From Spirochaetales bacterium (GTDB lineage Bacteria; Spirochaetota; Spirochaetia; DAHUYW01): DNA of 64,000 nucleotides. Both the position numbers and the translations under genes were made by a program. The notes beneath the pieces were generated by a model, which saw only the letters and a list, made by a program, of their open reading frames with translations, was not told the origin of the DNA and did not search any database. Location: NCBI GenBank assembly GCA_027306915.1, contig DAHUYW010000008.1, forward strand, positions 62,001-126,000. The letters are read 5' to 3'. This document shows, in pieces, positions 26,571-35,942 of this stretch. Positions within the stretch are counted from its first letter, which is position 1, and every line of letters starts with the position of its first letter.

Positions 26571-27341
26571 TCAGTCCTTCGGGCGAATCAGAAAGAGAAA
26601 CTCGATGTTCCCCTTGCGCCCCGGGATCGGCGAGACAAGCCGCCGCTCGACGAGAAGCCCCCGCTCGAGCAGGGCCTTGGCCACGTGCTCGACCACCGCG
26701 TCCCGGGTACCGGTATCCTTGATGACGCCGCGGAAGCTTCCGGCGCTTGGCCCTCCACCGCCGGCTGCTTCCTGCCCGAGCGCGCTCCTTGCCCCAAGCA
26801 GCTCGAACTGCGGCTTTATGAGCGCGATAAACCAGGCTTCGCGGGTCAAGTCGAGAAGGTGGCGCGCAACCCCGATGATCGATCTGAAAGAAAGGTCGGC
26901 CACCGCAGCGTCGGCCGGCGGTTCCAGCTTCTCGATAGACAGGATGTTGGTCCCCTCGTGGACCATAATGTGCGGGTGGGAGCGCAGACCGTAGGCGAGC
27001 TGGTTGCGGCCGACGTCGACCGTATGGACGAATGCCGCACCGTGCTGGAGCAGACAGTCAGTAAAACCTCCGGTCGACGCTCCTGCGTCGATGAAGACCT
27101 TGCCGCGAACGTCGACCCCCCACTCGTGAAGCGCGAAGTCGAGCTTGAATCCTCCGCGGGACACAAACTCCCGTCCGCGAATTGCGACCTCCGCGTCGGG
27201 AGAGACCAGCCGCCGCGGATCGCGCACCCGCTCTCCCCCGACGTACACCTCACCGCTTAAGATGCGGGCGTAGAGGCTCTCTCGGTCCGTGTCGGGATGT
27301 ATCGAAAGGAGACGGCTCAAGAGCGAAACGCGCTTCGCCAT
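26571..27341 (-). CDS. tlyA: TlyA family rRNA (cytidine-2'-O)-methyltransferase
   Basis: Predicted rRNA 2'-O-methyltransferase of 256 residues (the family was first named hemolysin A). An S4 RNA-binding domain occupies about residues 1-60. A Rossmann FtsJ-like methyltransferase follows, with the SAM motif DAGASTGGFTDCLLQHGA, ADLSFRS and the lysine-containing ALIKPQFE. A Gly/Ala-rich loop (about 193-205) is slightly longer than usual. It lies 8 bases after ymdB and is the last gene of rny-ymdB-tlyA. In mycobacteria TlyA affects capreomycin sensitivity; this is known of the family, not seen here. Confidence 0.93.
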   Translation of the reverse strand: MAKRVSLLSRLLSIHPDTDRESLYARILSGEVYVGGERVRDPRRLVSPDAEVAIRGREFVSRGGFKLDFALHEWGVDVRGKVFIDAGASTGGFTDCLLQHGAAFVHTVDVGRNQLAYGLRSHPHIMVHEGTNILSIEKLEPPADAAVADLSFRSIIGVARHLLDLTREAWFIALIKPQFELLGARSALGQEAAGGGGPSAGSFRGVIKDTGTRDAVVEHVAKALLERGLLVERRLVSPIPGRKGNIEFLFLIRPKD

Positions 27342-27349
27342 GCCTCAGG

Positions 27350-28144
27350 CTATACCCTCGACTGTTCGCGCACGCGGGTTATCGACACCGCTTTGCCGGA
27401 CTCGACGTCGATCTCCACAAAGACCCCGTTTATTACCGCCGGGCTTTCAGCGGGGGCCATCTTGAGGGGCATCTGGGTCATGGAGCGGCGCACCGCGGTC
27501 TCCGAATCCACGCCGATGACGCTCCCAGTCGGCCCAGTCATGCCGATATCCGTTATGTAAGCAGTGCCCCCTGCGAGTATCCGCTCGTCCGCAGTCTGGA
27601 CATGGGTATGAGTTCCGATGACGAGCGAGACGAGCCCGTCAAGGTAGAATGCGAGGGCCTCCTTTTCCTCGGGAGCCTCGGCGTGGAAATCCACGATGAT
27701 GATGCGCGTGCTGTCGCGCAGCCTGCGGACGAGGTCCCGGCCGATCGTGAACGGGCAGTCGATATCCGGCAAGTGGAGGCGGCCCTGAAGGTTCACCACT
27801 GCCACCTTCCTGCCTTTGACCTCAAGCACCGTGTGACCCTTGCCGATCTTGCAGTGCGGGTAGTTGGCCGGGCGGAGGATCCGATCGTTCGAGTTGAGGA
27901 CGGGGATGATCTCGCGCTTCTGCCAGATGTGATTGCCGGTCGTGATGACGTGGACCCCGCCGGCGAAGAGCTGACTCGCTATCTCCGGGGTGATGCCGTA
28001 GCCGTCGGCGGCATTCTCGCCGTTCACTACGACGAGGTCGGCATTGTACTTCTTGACGAGGGGCTTCAGGCCGATATAGAGCGCCCTGCATCCCGGTTGG
28101 CCGAAAATGTCACCCAGGACCAGGGCTCGAAGTCGCTCCGTCAC
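27350..28144 (-). CDS. ymdB: YmdB-family metallophosphoesterase (TIGR00282)
   Basis: Dinuclear-metal phosphodiesterase of 264 residues. In Bacillus the homologue hydrolyses 2',3'-cyclic nucleotides, including cAMP in vitro, and affects biofilm formation. Visible metal ligands are [28 protein letters not shown] and [10 protein letters not shown]. The start is GTG, overlapping the rny stop by four bases (GTGA), so the two are translationally coupled. The rny-ymdB pairing is conserved across several phyla and suggests a joint role in RNA turnover. Confidence 0.95.
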   Translation of the reverse strand: MTERLRALVLGDIFGQPGCRALYIGLKPLVKKYNADLVVVNGENAADGYGITPEIASQLFAGGVHVITTGNHIWQKREIIPVLNSNDRILRPANYPHCKIGKGHTVLEVKGRKVAVVNLQGRLHLPDIDCPFTIGRDLVRRLRDSTRIIIVDFHAEAPEEKEALAFYLDGLVSLVIGTHTHVQTADERILAGGTAYITDIGMTGPTGSVIGVDSETAVRRSMTQMPLKMAPAESPAVINGVFVEIDVESGKAVSITRVREQSRV

Positions 28145-29670
28145 CGGGCATACTCCACGATCCTCGTCTCTCGGATAATCGTGACCTTGATGCGGCCCGG
28201 ATACTTGAGCTCCGACTCGATCTTTTTCGCTATCTCCTTGGCGAGAGTCTTGGCGTTTGCGTCATCCACGCTCTCGTTGTTCACCATGATCCGCAGCTCG
28301 CGACCCGCTTGAATGGCGTAGGCCTTCTCGACCCCGGCAAAGCTCTCGGCGATCCGCTCCAGGCTCTCGAGACGCTTTATGTAGTTGTTCAGGGTCTCCC
28401 GCCGCGCGCCGGGTCGGGAGGCCGATATCGCGTCGGCGATCTGCACGATGACCGACTCCACGCAGATCGGCTCCGTATCGTTGTGATGCGAAGCTATCGC
28501 GTTGACTACTCTCGCGTCCTCGCCGATCTTTTTTGCAAGCTCCACTCCGGCTTCGACGTGCGTCCCTTCCCCGTCCGTCTCGATCCCCTTACCGATATCG
28601 TGGAGGAGGGCGCCCCGCTTGGCCACCTCGACGTCGCAGCCGATCTCCGAGGCGATCATCCCCGCGATGATGGCGACCTCCTTGGAGTGGGAAAGGACGT
28701 TCTGGCCGTAGCTCGTGCGGAAATAGAGCCGCCCGAGGCCGCGAATGCCGTCAGGATTCATGTTATGGATGCCAAGGTCGAAGAGGACCTTCTCGCCCTC
28801 CTCGTAGATCAACTGGCTTATCTCTTTCGTGACCTTCTGGACGACCTCTTCGATGCGCGCCGGGTGAATCCGGCCGTCGGCTATCAGGCGCTCGAGCGAG
28901 CGCCGCGCGATCTCCTTGCGCACGGGATCGAAGCAGGAGATCACGACCGCCTCAGGGGTGTCGTCGATGATGATATCGACCCCGGTGAGCGTCTCAAGGG
29001 TGCGTATGTTTCGCCCTTCGCGGCCGATGATACGGCCCTTCATCTCGTCGTTGGGTAGGCTCACCGACGTAACGGTGATCTCAGAGCTGATCTCCGTAGC
29101 CAGCCGCTGGATCGTGGTGACAAGAACGCTTCGCGCCTTCTTTTCCGCGGTCGTCTCGGCTTCTTGCTCTATCTTGTTGAGTACCACCTGCACATCATGC
29201 CGCGCCTCGTTCTCCATGGACTGCATGATGAGCTTCTTTGCATCGTCGGCGGAAATGCCCGCCACTCGCTCCAATTCCTGCCGCCATCGATCCTCCTCGG
29301 ACGCCAGGAATGTCTCTTTCTCCGCTAGTTTCCTCTCACGGTCGATAAGGCTCTGCTTCTGTTTGTCCAGGGCAATTGCCTTGCGTTCTAGATTCTCCTC
29401 TTTCTGTAGCAATCGCTTGTCGAAGCGCTGTAATTCGTTCCTTCTTTCCCGCAGCTCATGTTCTTGCTGATTCCGCTCGCGAATCAGCTCATCCTTGGTT
29501 TCAAGAAGCAACTCCCTTTTTTTCGCTTCTGCTTCTTTGATTGCATCTTGACTCAAACGCGCCGCTTTCTGCTCGATGGACGAAAGCTGAAATCTGGCAT
29601 AAAGCCAACGGATGGCCCAACCTAGAATCAAACCAGTGAGAGGAAGAATGACAAACACTATCCAGCTCAT
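28141..29670 (-). CDS. rny: Ribonuclease Y
   Basis: Membrane-anchored endoribonuclease that starts mRNA decay, 509 residues. It has an N-terminal transmembrane helix (about 3-20), a charged coiled coil (about 28-185), a KH RNA-binding domain ([17 protein letters not shown], then [20 protein letters not shown]), and an HD metal-dependent catalytic domain with the HD pair in [17 protein letters not shown] and ASHHNDTEP. The ATG has GGGGGAAG upstream. It is first gene of rny-ymdB-tlyA and has the best promoter in the window. Confidence 0.97.
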   Translation of the reverse strand: MSWIVFVILPLTGLILGWAIRWLYARFQLSSIEQKAARLSQDAIKEAEAKKRELLLETKDELIRERNQQEHELRERRNELQRFDKRLLQKEENLERKAIALDKQKQSLIDRERKLAEKETFLASEEDRWRQELERVAGISADDAKKLIMQSMENEARHDVQVVLNKIEQEAETTAEKKARSVLVTTIQRLATEISSEITVTSVSLPNDEMKGRIIGREGRNIRTLETLTGVDIIIDDTPEAVVISCFDPVRKEIARRSLERLIADGRIHPARIEEVVQKVTKEISQLIYEEGEKVLFDLGIHNMNPDGIRGLGRLYFRTSYGQNVLSHSKEVAIIAGMIASEIGCDVEVAKRGALLHDIGKGIETDGEGTHVEAGVELAKKIGEDARVVNAIASHHNDTEPICVESVIVQIADAISASRPGARRETLNNYIKRLESLERIAESFAGVEKAYAIQAGRELRIMVNNESVDDANAKTLAKEIAKKIESELKYPGRIKVTIIRETRIVEYAR

Positions 29671-29700
29671 GGTCTTCCCCCACGTTAAAATGTCAGGCCC

Positions 29701-29728
29701 ATTATACGGTTTGGCGAGTATTTGTCAA
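29701..29728 (-). promoter_or_regulatory. rny-ymdB-tlyA promoter, perfect consensus boxes
   Basis: -35 TTGACA at 29728-29723, 16-base spacer, -10 TATAAT at 29706-29701. Both hexamers are exact consensus; start near 29694, leader about 24 bases. The 29729-29794 remainder is AT-rich with no further signal. Confidence 0.8.
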
Positions 29729-29794
29729 GAGATATATATCATCATGATACGTGGAGAGTCTCCGCAGCGTCCATCGCAGTCTGGCAGGCTTCCT

Positions 29795-32700
29795 CTATTC
29801 TGCCAGAGCAAGCATCGAAAGGAGGTAATCCTGAATGGAGCGTGAGGTGTCCTTCAAGCCGAAGAACAGATAGCCGCTGCTCCCTTCGAAGACGATGGGC
29901 AGATAGATGCTGCCCTTCATGAAACGGATGTCCTTCGCGGAGAGCTTGTCATCGAACGCCGGGACGCCGGTCGCCGGGACGCGAACGTAGACGAGCCGCC
30001 TTTTCGAGAGGAGGTGCACGTAGACCGGGTCATCGGATGGGAACGCGAGGGTGGAGGCCGTCCGCTCGTCCAGGCCGAGCGAATGGACGGTCGAAAGACC
30101 GCCTTCCGCGCTAAGAAGAATGGCGGCGTAGATCGCCTCCACGCTCTGGGAGGCACGCATGAGGGACTTCATCACACCGAGCTTGCTGGTCCGAAACTGC
30201 GCTCGAATCGCATCGTAGCGGAGCCCTTCGACAGTGATGACGTCGGCGATCGCCGCGGCGCGGGTACGGCGCCGCCCCTCGCCCGTCCCGCTCACCGCTC
30301 GGGAGCGGGACGCCATCCCGTCGAAGGTGAGCTCGACCGTAGGGATGGCGAGAAAACGCCCGAACTCATCCTCCCCTGCCACCGCCTGCGGCGGGGAGAC
30401 CACCGACTCGACAAGGCTGCTGAAGTCGCTGTCTTCGGCGGACGGCGCTCCACGCACGATCTCTTCTCGGACCTTGAATAGACCGCCTTCGACGCCCACG
30501 GCTTCAGGTTGGTCAAACCTCATCGAAGATATGTCAGAAAGGGTGTAAATCTCGATGAACTTCTTGTTCGCGAGCAACGTGACCTGGGCCCCAAAATCGA
30601 TGGGCGACTGGGGAACGGCTTCCTCCGCAAGCGTCTCGGTTCCCCCGAAGCCGTCGGCACCCGACCCTTCCGAAAGCTCCTCCACCGGCTCCAACTCCCC
30701 GATGGCGGCTTCCGAGGCTACCTCGATCGGCTGCGATCCGGTTTCCGCGCCCTCCTCCACCATCGTGAGCTCTTCAAGCGGCTCTTCCAGATCGAGGGGC
30801 GCAGTCTCCTCTACAAGCTCGGCGACCTCATCTTTCGGAACGGCAAGGGCCGCCGTCCGTTCGAAGGAGCTGGTGAATCCCCGCAAGAGGCTGAAACCGG
30901 AGGAGGCCGAGAGGAGCGTTCCCTCGCCGAGCACCGGCTCCCCCGCGAGGGAAAGCTCGTCGATCGCCTCCACTATCGAATCCATGAGGCGATGCGAGCC
31001 GACCCCGGCTGCCACCTCGAGCCGCTCTTCCTTGTGCACCGCCTCGCGCTCCGGGGGCCTCTCCATCTCGATGAGGATCTCTTCGACGGACTCGACCTCC
31101 TCGGCGGGCTCAACGAAGACATCAATATCGGCCAGCAGTTCCTCGCCATGGAAGATGGCTTCCAGGTCGAGCGCCTCGACCTCATCGAGGGCGGCCACGG
31201 CGAACTTCCGCCCCTCCGCCGGAAGCGCGGAGGCCGGCAATTCGGATGGACCCGCCTCGGCCGGCTGCAACTCCTCGATCTCGGCGGCTGCTACTTGCTT
31301 GTCGGGAAGAACCTCGACCTCCGACAGTCCAAGGTCGGCATACTCGTCAATCTCGCGTGGACCGGGCGACGATTGGACCGCTCCGGCTGCGGCTGCCGGC
31401 CCCGCCACGCTGCCTGCCTCGGCGGCCCCGGCCCTATCCGAGGCTTGAGGGAGAGGCACTTGGCTCACCGCGGCTGCTTCGGCCGGCCCCTCTTCGACCG
31501 GCGGCAGCTCCTCGAGAAACGCCTCCGGCACCTCTTCAACTCCGGGAACGGAAGGATTCGTCAATGGAGCTTCCGGGGCATGCTCCTCCTCGTCCTCGAC
31601 CGGCTCTAGCTCGAAAATCTCCTCGTCCGCCGCCTCCACCGCTTCACTCGGCAGCTGCGTCGGCGGCAACGGAGCCGCCTGCATCTCCGGGCCCGCGACC
31701 CCTCGGGCCGTTTCCTCCTCTTCCACCGCCTCGAGCTCGGAGACCTCTTCGAGCTCCGCTGGCTCCTCCTCTTCCGGTTCCCCGCCTCGAGCCGGTTCGA
31801 GGCGCGGCGTCGAGACCTCGGCAGCGCTCACCGCTTCGCTCCCGCGAAGCCCCACCCCGCCCTGCACAACACGTTCCGGAAGGGCTTCCCGGAGGGGGAG
31901 CTTGAGCTCCGCCGAAGCGAGAACCCGCCTGATCGTCTCTTCCAGCCCCTTCACTTCAATCGGTGCCAGCTGCGCCTGCTCTACCCGCTTCCCAAGAACA
32001 GAGAGAATGTCCTCCCAGCTCTTGTCGATAAGCTTGTCGACTTCGAGCTCGCGCTCCTTGCTCAGCGAGCCGATGCCTTTCTTGATTTCGCGCTTCACCT
32101 CGAGGCTTCGCAGCTCGAGGTCCCGGTACCAGCGCGCCCAATCGATCTCCTGTCGGCTCTCCAAGTATCCCTTCAGAAAGCTGATCTGAAAGCGCTTGAT
32201 GCGCTCCGAAAGCACCAGGAGCTTGTCCTGCCGCAGGTTCAGGATGAGGAACGCTATCAAGAACGTGGTGATGAAGATCGACCCGGAGAGGAGCATGCGC
32301 AGCGTAGGGTTGAGCGAAAACTCGCCCTGCGGCACCGTTGTCCCGATGAGACCTGCACTCTTCGACTGGGCCGTGAACAGAACGAGCTGGTTGCCGCTCG
32401 AGTCCTTGACCACCGGCCGCTCCTTGCCCACTGCCGAACTGCTCTCCCACTCCTTGGCCACGGCCGCGACGAGATTCGTCTCCTGCTCGGGATTCACATT
32501 GAGCAGAATCCCGCGGTCCGGAATGAGGGTGATGTCTTGACCGGCCGACAGAAGAGATCTCTTCACGAGATACTGCGCGAGATCCTCGGCGGAGACGTAG
32601 AAGATGGCGGTACCGCGACGCTCGCCAAGCGTATCGTAGGCGGGCAGACGATAGAGAAGCCGGCCGTCGCCGACTATCACCTTTCCATCCGATGGCCCCG

Positions 32701-33166
32701 CGAGCTCGAGCTGATTCGCCGGCAGGCTTCGGTCAGCCTGTGCCAAGGGTTTGTACGCGATCTGATACGTCGATTTCTGGAGGACGTCCGCAGGCAGGGT
32801 GCTGAAGTGAATGTTACCCCGGTCGTCGATGAACCTCACGAAGAGCAGCCCAGGGTAGTCGGCTTCGAGCTTCTGAAAGAGGTTGGCGCGGTTGAAAATG
32901 TCCTCGGCGCTCTGATTCGGGCTATAGATCCGCCGTATCGAGTCGTTCGACAAGACGGCCGCGAATCGGCTGTAGTTGGCTTGGTTGTAGCTGTCGATTG
33001 CGGTGCGGTCGGCGTCAAGGTTCGAGGAAAGAAGCGAACGGACCCGAGCGTCGTAGAAATTGGACTCGATGACCCGGAAGAGACCGGAGAAGGCAAAGAG
33101 CGAGAAGAGACTGAAGACTACCACAGCCACAAGCAGGCTGAGGGTGACTTTCTGTACCGCCTTCAT
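29795..33166 (-). CDS. Unrecognised large membrane protein: sensor-like N-terminus, acidic middle, GAF-like C-terminus
   Basis: Protein of 1123 residues. I do not recognise a named family. Two transmembrane helices (about 8-30 and 291-311) flank a 260-residue extracytoplasmic domain with the look of a Cache-type sensor. A basic coiled-coil stretch (about 315-410) follows, then nearly 500 residues rich in Glu, Pro, Ala and Val (about 430-930), probably disordered. The last 190 residues are structured and end with VYVHLLSKRRLVYVRVPATG ... GSSGYLFFGLK, which reads like a GAF-type domain. No kinase, cyclase or methyl-accepting region is present. The start is ATG 33166 with AGGG upstream; an earlier start at 33205 is less likely. 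It lies between rplQ and rny as its own unit. Confidence 0.75.
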   Translation of the reverse strand: MKAVQKVTLSLLVAVVVFSLFSLFAFSGLFRVIESNFYDARVRSLLSSNLDADRTAIDSYNQANYSRFAAVLSNDSIRRIYSPNQSAEDIFNRANLFQKLEADYPGLLFVRFIDDRGNIHFSTLPADVLQKSTYQIAYKPLAQADRSLPANQLELAGPSDGKVIVGDGRLLYRLPAYDTLGERRGTAIFYVSAEDLAQYLVKRSLLSAGQDITLIPDRGILLNVNPEQETNLVAAVAKEWESSSAVGKERPVVKDSSGNQLVLFTAQSKSAGLIGTTVPQGEFSLNPTLRMLLSGSIFITTFLIAFLILNLRQDKLLVLSERIKRFQISFLKGYLESRQEIDWARWYRDLELRSLEVKREIKKGIGSLSKERELEVDKLIDKSWEDILSVLGKRVEQAQLAPIEVKGLEETIRRVLASAELKLPLREALPERVVQGGVGLRGSEAVSAAEVSTPRLEPARGGEPEEEEPAELEEVSELEAVEEEETARGVAGPEMQAAPLPPTQLPSEAVEAADEEIFELEPVEDEEEHAPEAPLTNPSVPGVEEVPEAFLEELPPVEEGPAEAAAVSQVPLPQASDRAGAAEAGSVAGPAAAAGAVQSSPGPREIDEYADLGLSEVEVLPDKQVAAAEIEELQPAEAGPSELPASALPAEGRKFAVAALDEVEALDLEAIFHGEELLADIDVFVEPAEEVESVEEILIEMERPPEREAVHKEERLEVAAGVGSHRLMDSIVEAIDELSLAGEPVLGEGTLLSASSGFSLLRGFTSSFERTAALAVPKDEVAELVEETAPLDLEEPLEELTMVEEGAETGSQPIEVASEAAIGELEPVEELSEGSGADGFGGTETLAEEAVPQSPIDFGAQVTLLANKKFIEIYTLSDISSMRFDQPEAVGVEGGLFKVREEIVRGAPSAEDSDFSSLVESVVSPPQAVAGEDEFGRFLAIPTVELTFDGMASRSRAVSGTGEGRRRTRAAAIADVITVEGLRYDAIRAQFRTSKLGVMKSLMRASQSVEAIYAAILLSAEGGLSTVHSLGLDERTASTLAFPSDDPVYVHLLSKRRLVYVRVPATGVPAFDDKLSAKDIRFMKGSIYLPIVFEGSSGYLFFGLKDTSRSIQDYLLSMLALAE

Positions 33167-33266
33167 AAGCGGGCCCTGGCTCTCTCCCTTCCGTCTATGA
33201 TACACCCAATTGTACTAGTATCGGACAAGCTGCACCAGAATCGGAGGCCCTCGTGCGCTCGGGCAC

Positions 33267-33291
33267 AAAAAAAGGGAGAGTCTCCTCTCCC
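33267..33291 (-). terminator. Rho-independent terminator after rplQ
   Basis: Minus-strand hairpin GGGAGAG-GAGA-CTCTCCC (33291-33274) with a GNRA-type loop, followed by seven T residues (33273-33267). It closes the long ribosomal-protein transcript. Confidence 0.9.
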
Positions 33292-33313
33292 CTCCGTGCC
33301 GCGTCGGCTCGCC

Positions 33314-33766
33314 TTAAGCCTTTGCAACTGCGGCCTTTTCCGTCTCGCCCTTCGGAGTCGCTTCGACCGCAGCCTCTCCCTTCTTTTCACGCTTCTTCCG
33401 CTCCCGGATTGTGCGGTCGACAAGCTCGAGGACAACCATCTCGGCGGCGTCTCCCCGCCTGCGCTTGAGCTTCAGAATTCGAGTGTAGCCGCCGGGCCGA
33501 CTTGCGTAGCGCGGCCCAAGCTCCTTGAAGAGCTTCGCTAACACGGTCTCGTCGTGAATGCGGCGGGCGGCGATCCGGCGGTTGGAGACCGAATCGACCT
33601 TCGCGCGAGTGACCAGCTTCTCAGCGAGTCGACGGACTTCGAGCGCCTTCGCCTTGGTGGTGATCACCCGCTCGTAGCGGAAGAGCGAGATAACCATGTT
33701 CCTCTTCAGCGCCTTGCGGTGACCGGCCCGCCGCTCAAGCCTGTTGAAGCCAATTCTATGTTTCAT
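33314..33766 (-). CDS. rplQ: 50S ribosomal protein L17
   Basis: Large-subunit protein near the exit tunnel region, 150 residues. The L17 core is clear ([49 protein letters not shown]). A Lys/Glu/Ala-rich tail of about 30 residues extends past the minimal family length. The ATG overlaps the end of rpoA by 11 bases. It is the last gene of the ribosomal superlocus and is followed by a terminator 23 bases on. Confidence 0.98.
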   Translation of the reverse strand: MKHRIGFNRLERRAGHRKALKRNMVISLFRYERVITTKAKALEVRRLAEKLVTRAKVDSVSNRRIAARRIHDETVLAKLFKELGPRYASRPGGYTRILKLKRRRGDAAEMVVLELVDRTIRERKKREKKGEAAVEATPKGETEKAAVAKA

Positions 33767-34850
33767 CGTCGTCGTCCTCGTCCTTGTCCTCTACCTCGTC
33801 TTCGGGCCCCTTTTCCTTCGTCGCCGCGAGCTTTTTCGAGGTCTTCAGGACGCTGTAGTCGGTCATACCGAGGCTCAGGTTCCATTCCTTCAGCTTCTCT
33901 TTTATCTCAAGCAGCGATTTCTTGCCGAAGTTCCTTGTCTTAGCGATCTCGTCCTCGGTCTTCCGGGTTAGGTCTCCGATCGTCTTGATGTTCGCGTTCT
34001 TCAGGCAGTTACTTGAACGCACCGAGAGCTCAAGCTCCTCTACGGGAGTGTCGAGGACCTGCCGCACCCGCTCCTCCTCCTCGTCGATGTCCTCATCCCC
34101 ACCGACGCTGTCCTCGTCGAAGTTGATGAAGATCGTGAAGTGGTCCTTGGCAACCTTCGCAGCCTCTGCCACGGCGTTCTCGGGGCTGATCGTCCCATCG
34201 GTCCAAACGTCGAGAATGAGCTTGTCGTAATCGCTGCGGTGACCGACACGGGTGTTCTCGATGGAAAAGGCCACCTTCTTTACTGGAGAGAAGACCGCGT
34301 CAATCGGGATTGTCCCCACCACCTCGACGTACTTTTCGTTGGTCTCGGACGGAACGTAGCCCCGACCCAGATCGATCTGGAGCTCGAGGTCGATGTTGGC
34401 CTTCTCCATCAGGGTCATGATCTTGAGATCCTTGTTTATGACCGTGATATCGTTGTCCTTCTCGAGGTCCTTCCCGGTAAGCGTCCCTTTCCCTTTGCAC
34501 TCCACTAATATCGTCTTCTGTTCCACATCATCGGGCAGCCTGATCTGCAGCAGCTTGAGATTCGCGATGATCTCCGGGGTGTCTTCGACCACCTCCGGTA
34601 TCGCCTCATACTCGCTTGAGATGATGTGGGGCGTGTTATCGGCGTCGTAGCTCGTGACCTTCACCGCGGTCACGGCATAGCCCTGTATTGACGAGAGCAG
34701 AATTCGGCGCAGGGTATTGCCGATCGTCGTGCCGTATCCCCGTTCGAATGGATATGCGATGAAACGACCGCTATTGCCATCGACCTCGCTGTGCTCGAAC
34801 GTTATCCCCTTCGGCCTCTTAAATCCCTTCAATAGGTTTCGTCGTGCCAT
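33756..34850 (-). CDS. rpoA: DNA-directed RNA polymerase subunit alpha
   Basis: Alpha subunit, 364 residues. The N-terminal assembly domain (with [23 protein letters not shown], split here only for length) and the C-terminal domain that contacts UP elements and activators ([36 protein letters not shown]) are both present. A strongly acidic tail of about 25 residues ([17 protein letters not shown]) makes it longer than E. coli alpha (329). It belongs to the alpha operon after rpsK; rpsD is absent between them. The 3' end overlaps rplQ. Confidence 0.98.
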   Translation of the reverse strand: MARRNLLKGFKRPKGITFEHSEVDGNSGRFIAYPFERGYGTTIGNTLRRILLSSIQGYAVTAVKVTSYDADNTPHIISSEYEAIPEVVEDTPEIIANLKLLQIRLPDDVEQKTILVECKGKGTLTGKDLEKDNDITVINKDLKIMTLMEKANIDLELQIDLGRGYVPSETNEKYVEVVGTIPIDAVFSPVKKVAFSIENTRVGHRSDYDKLILDVWTDGTISPENAVAEAAKVAKDHFTIFINFDEDSVGGDEDIDEEEERVRQVLDTPVEELELSVRSSNCLKNANIKTIGDLTRKTEDEIAKTRNFGKKSLLEIKEKLKEWNLSLGMTDYSVLKTSKKLAATKEKGPEDEVEDKDEDDDDET

Positions 34851-34894
34851 CTATTTATTCCTTACCCCAATACCAAATGATCGACCCCCTCACG

Positions 34895-35275
34895 CTACAC
34901 GCGTCTGCTCTTGCGGGGCCGGCAACCATTATGGGGAATCGGGGTCATGTCCTTGATGGTCTTTACCCACAGGCCAAGCGTGCCAAGAGAACGAATGGCG
35001 GACTCGCGCCCCACCCCCGGGCCCTTGACGTAGACGTGTACCTCGTGAAGCCCGGAGTCCAGAGCCTTCTTTGCTGCGGCCTCCGCGGTCGTCTGCGCCG
35101 CATAGGGAGTCGACTTCTTGGCGCCTCGGAATCCGAGACCGCCGGCGCTCGCCCACGAAATCGTGTTTCCGGTCAAGTCGGTAATGGTCACGATGGTGTT
35201 GTTGAAGGTCGCCTGGATATAGACATTCCCTTCGTGAACTGTCCGCTTTTCCTTCTTCTTCTTAACCTTGGCCAA
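34895..35275 (-). CDS. rpsK: 30S ribosomal protein S11
   Basis: Platform protein of the small subunit, 126 residues. The family sequence is plain: [39 protein letters not shown] and the C-terminal [12 protein letters not shown]. The GGAG site is close to a 14-base palindrome. The neighbours are rpsM upstream and rpoA 44 bases downstream. Confidence 0.98.
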   Translation of the reverse strand: MAKVKKKKEKRTVHEGNVYIQATFNNTIVTITDLTGNTISWASAGGLGFRGAKKSTPYAAQTTAEAAAKKALDSGLHEVHVYVKGPGVGRESAIRSLGTLGLWVKTIKDMTPIPHNGCRPRKSRRV

Positions 35276-35293
35276 TTGCTATTCTCCTAAACC

Positions 35294-35307
35294 GTTGGAA
35301 TTCCAAC
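35294..35307. repeat. 14-base palindrome before rpsK
   Basis: GTTGGAATTCCAAC is a perfect palindrome in the 130-base rpsM-rpsK gap, just upstream of the rpsK ribosome site. It could form a short hairpin in the mRNA or bind a protein dimer. No further support was found. Confidence 0.3.
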
Positions 35308-35405
35308 CTTAGCGACCCTTGGCGGCAAATGGGCATCTTGTCCGATCGTGGGCCGGCGGTCCGAGCCCGCCGCAGCCTCACCCCGTGCAAAACGCTCCCC
35401 GCTGC

Positions 35406-35777
35406 CTACACTGCCTTCTTCTTGTTGGCGACGGTCTTCTTCTTTCCCTTCCGCGTTCGTGCGTTGGTTTTGGTCCGCTGACCGCGCACGGGAAGACCCT
35501 TGCGATGCCGGAGGCCGCGATAGCATCCGATGTCCATGAGCCGCTTGATGTTCAGCGCGACCTCGGTGCGAAGGCGCCCCTCCACCTTGTAGTCATTCTC
35601 CAGGACCTTTCGAAGCTGATTGACCTCGTCGGCCGAAAGATCGTTCATCTTCGAATCCGGGTTGACCCCCGTCTCGCCACAAATCTTCAGCGCCGACGAC
35701 CGCCCGATTCCGTAGATGTAGGTAAGTGCAATCCTGGCGGCCTTGTTCGGCAGGTCTACTCCTGCGATACGTGCCAT
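35406..35777 (-). CDS. rpsM: 30S ribosomal protein S13
   Basis: Head protein of the 30S subunit that contacts the P-site tRNA and L5 across the subunit bridge, 123 residues. Typical ends are [20 protein letters not shown] and the basic tail [20 protein letters not shown]. It follows rpmJ by 10 bases. Confidence 0.98.
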   Translation of the reverse strand: MARIAGVDLPNKAARIALTYIYGIGRSSALKICGETGVNPDSKMNDLSADEVNQLRKVLENDYKVEGRLRTEVALNIKRLMDIGCYRGLRHRKGLPVRGQRTKTNARTRKGKKKTVANKKKAV

Positions 35778-35787
35778 AACTTCACCC

Positions 35788-35901
35788 CTATCTCTGTCTC
35801 TGTTTGTGTTTCGGATTCGAGCAAATGATTCGCAGCACCCCGTGCCGGCGGATCACCTTGCATTTGTCACACAGCGGTTTGACGCTGGCTCGCACTTTCA
35901 T
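35788..35901 (-). CDS. rpmJ: 50S ribosomal protein L36 (zinc-binding form)
   Basis: Smallest large-subunit protein, 37 residues: [19 protein letters not shown] followed by [18 protein letters not shown]. The zinc ligands Cys11, Cys14, Cys27 and His32 are all present, so this is the C+ form. It is too short for many gene finders. It lies in its normal place between secY and rpsM. The genes adk, map and infA, often present between secY and rpmJ elsewhere, are absent. Confidence 0.97.
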   Translation of the reverse strand: MKVRASVKPLCDKCKVIRRHGVLRIICSNPKHKQRQR

Positions 35902-35942
35902 TCGTCGTATCCCCCTCTCGAACCGCTATTCACCGGCTTCAC

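Noticed and set aside
29780..29807. Hairpin TCTGGCAG/CTGCCAGA as a terminator of the sensor-like gene
   Set aside because: No T-run follows on the minus strand.
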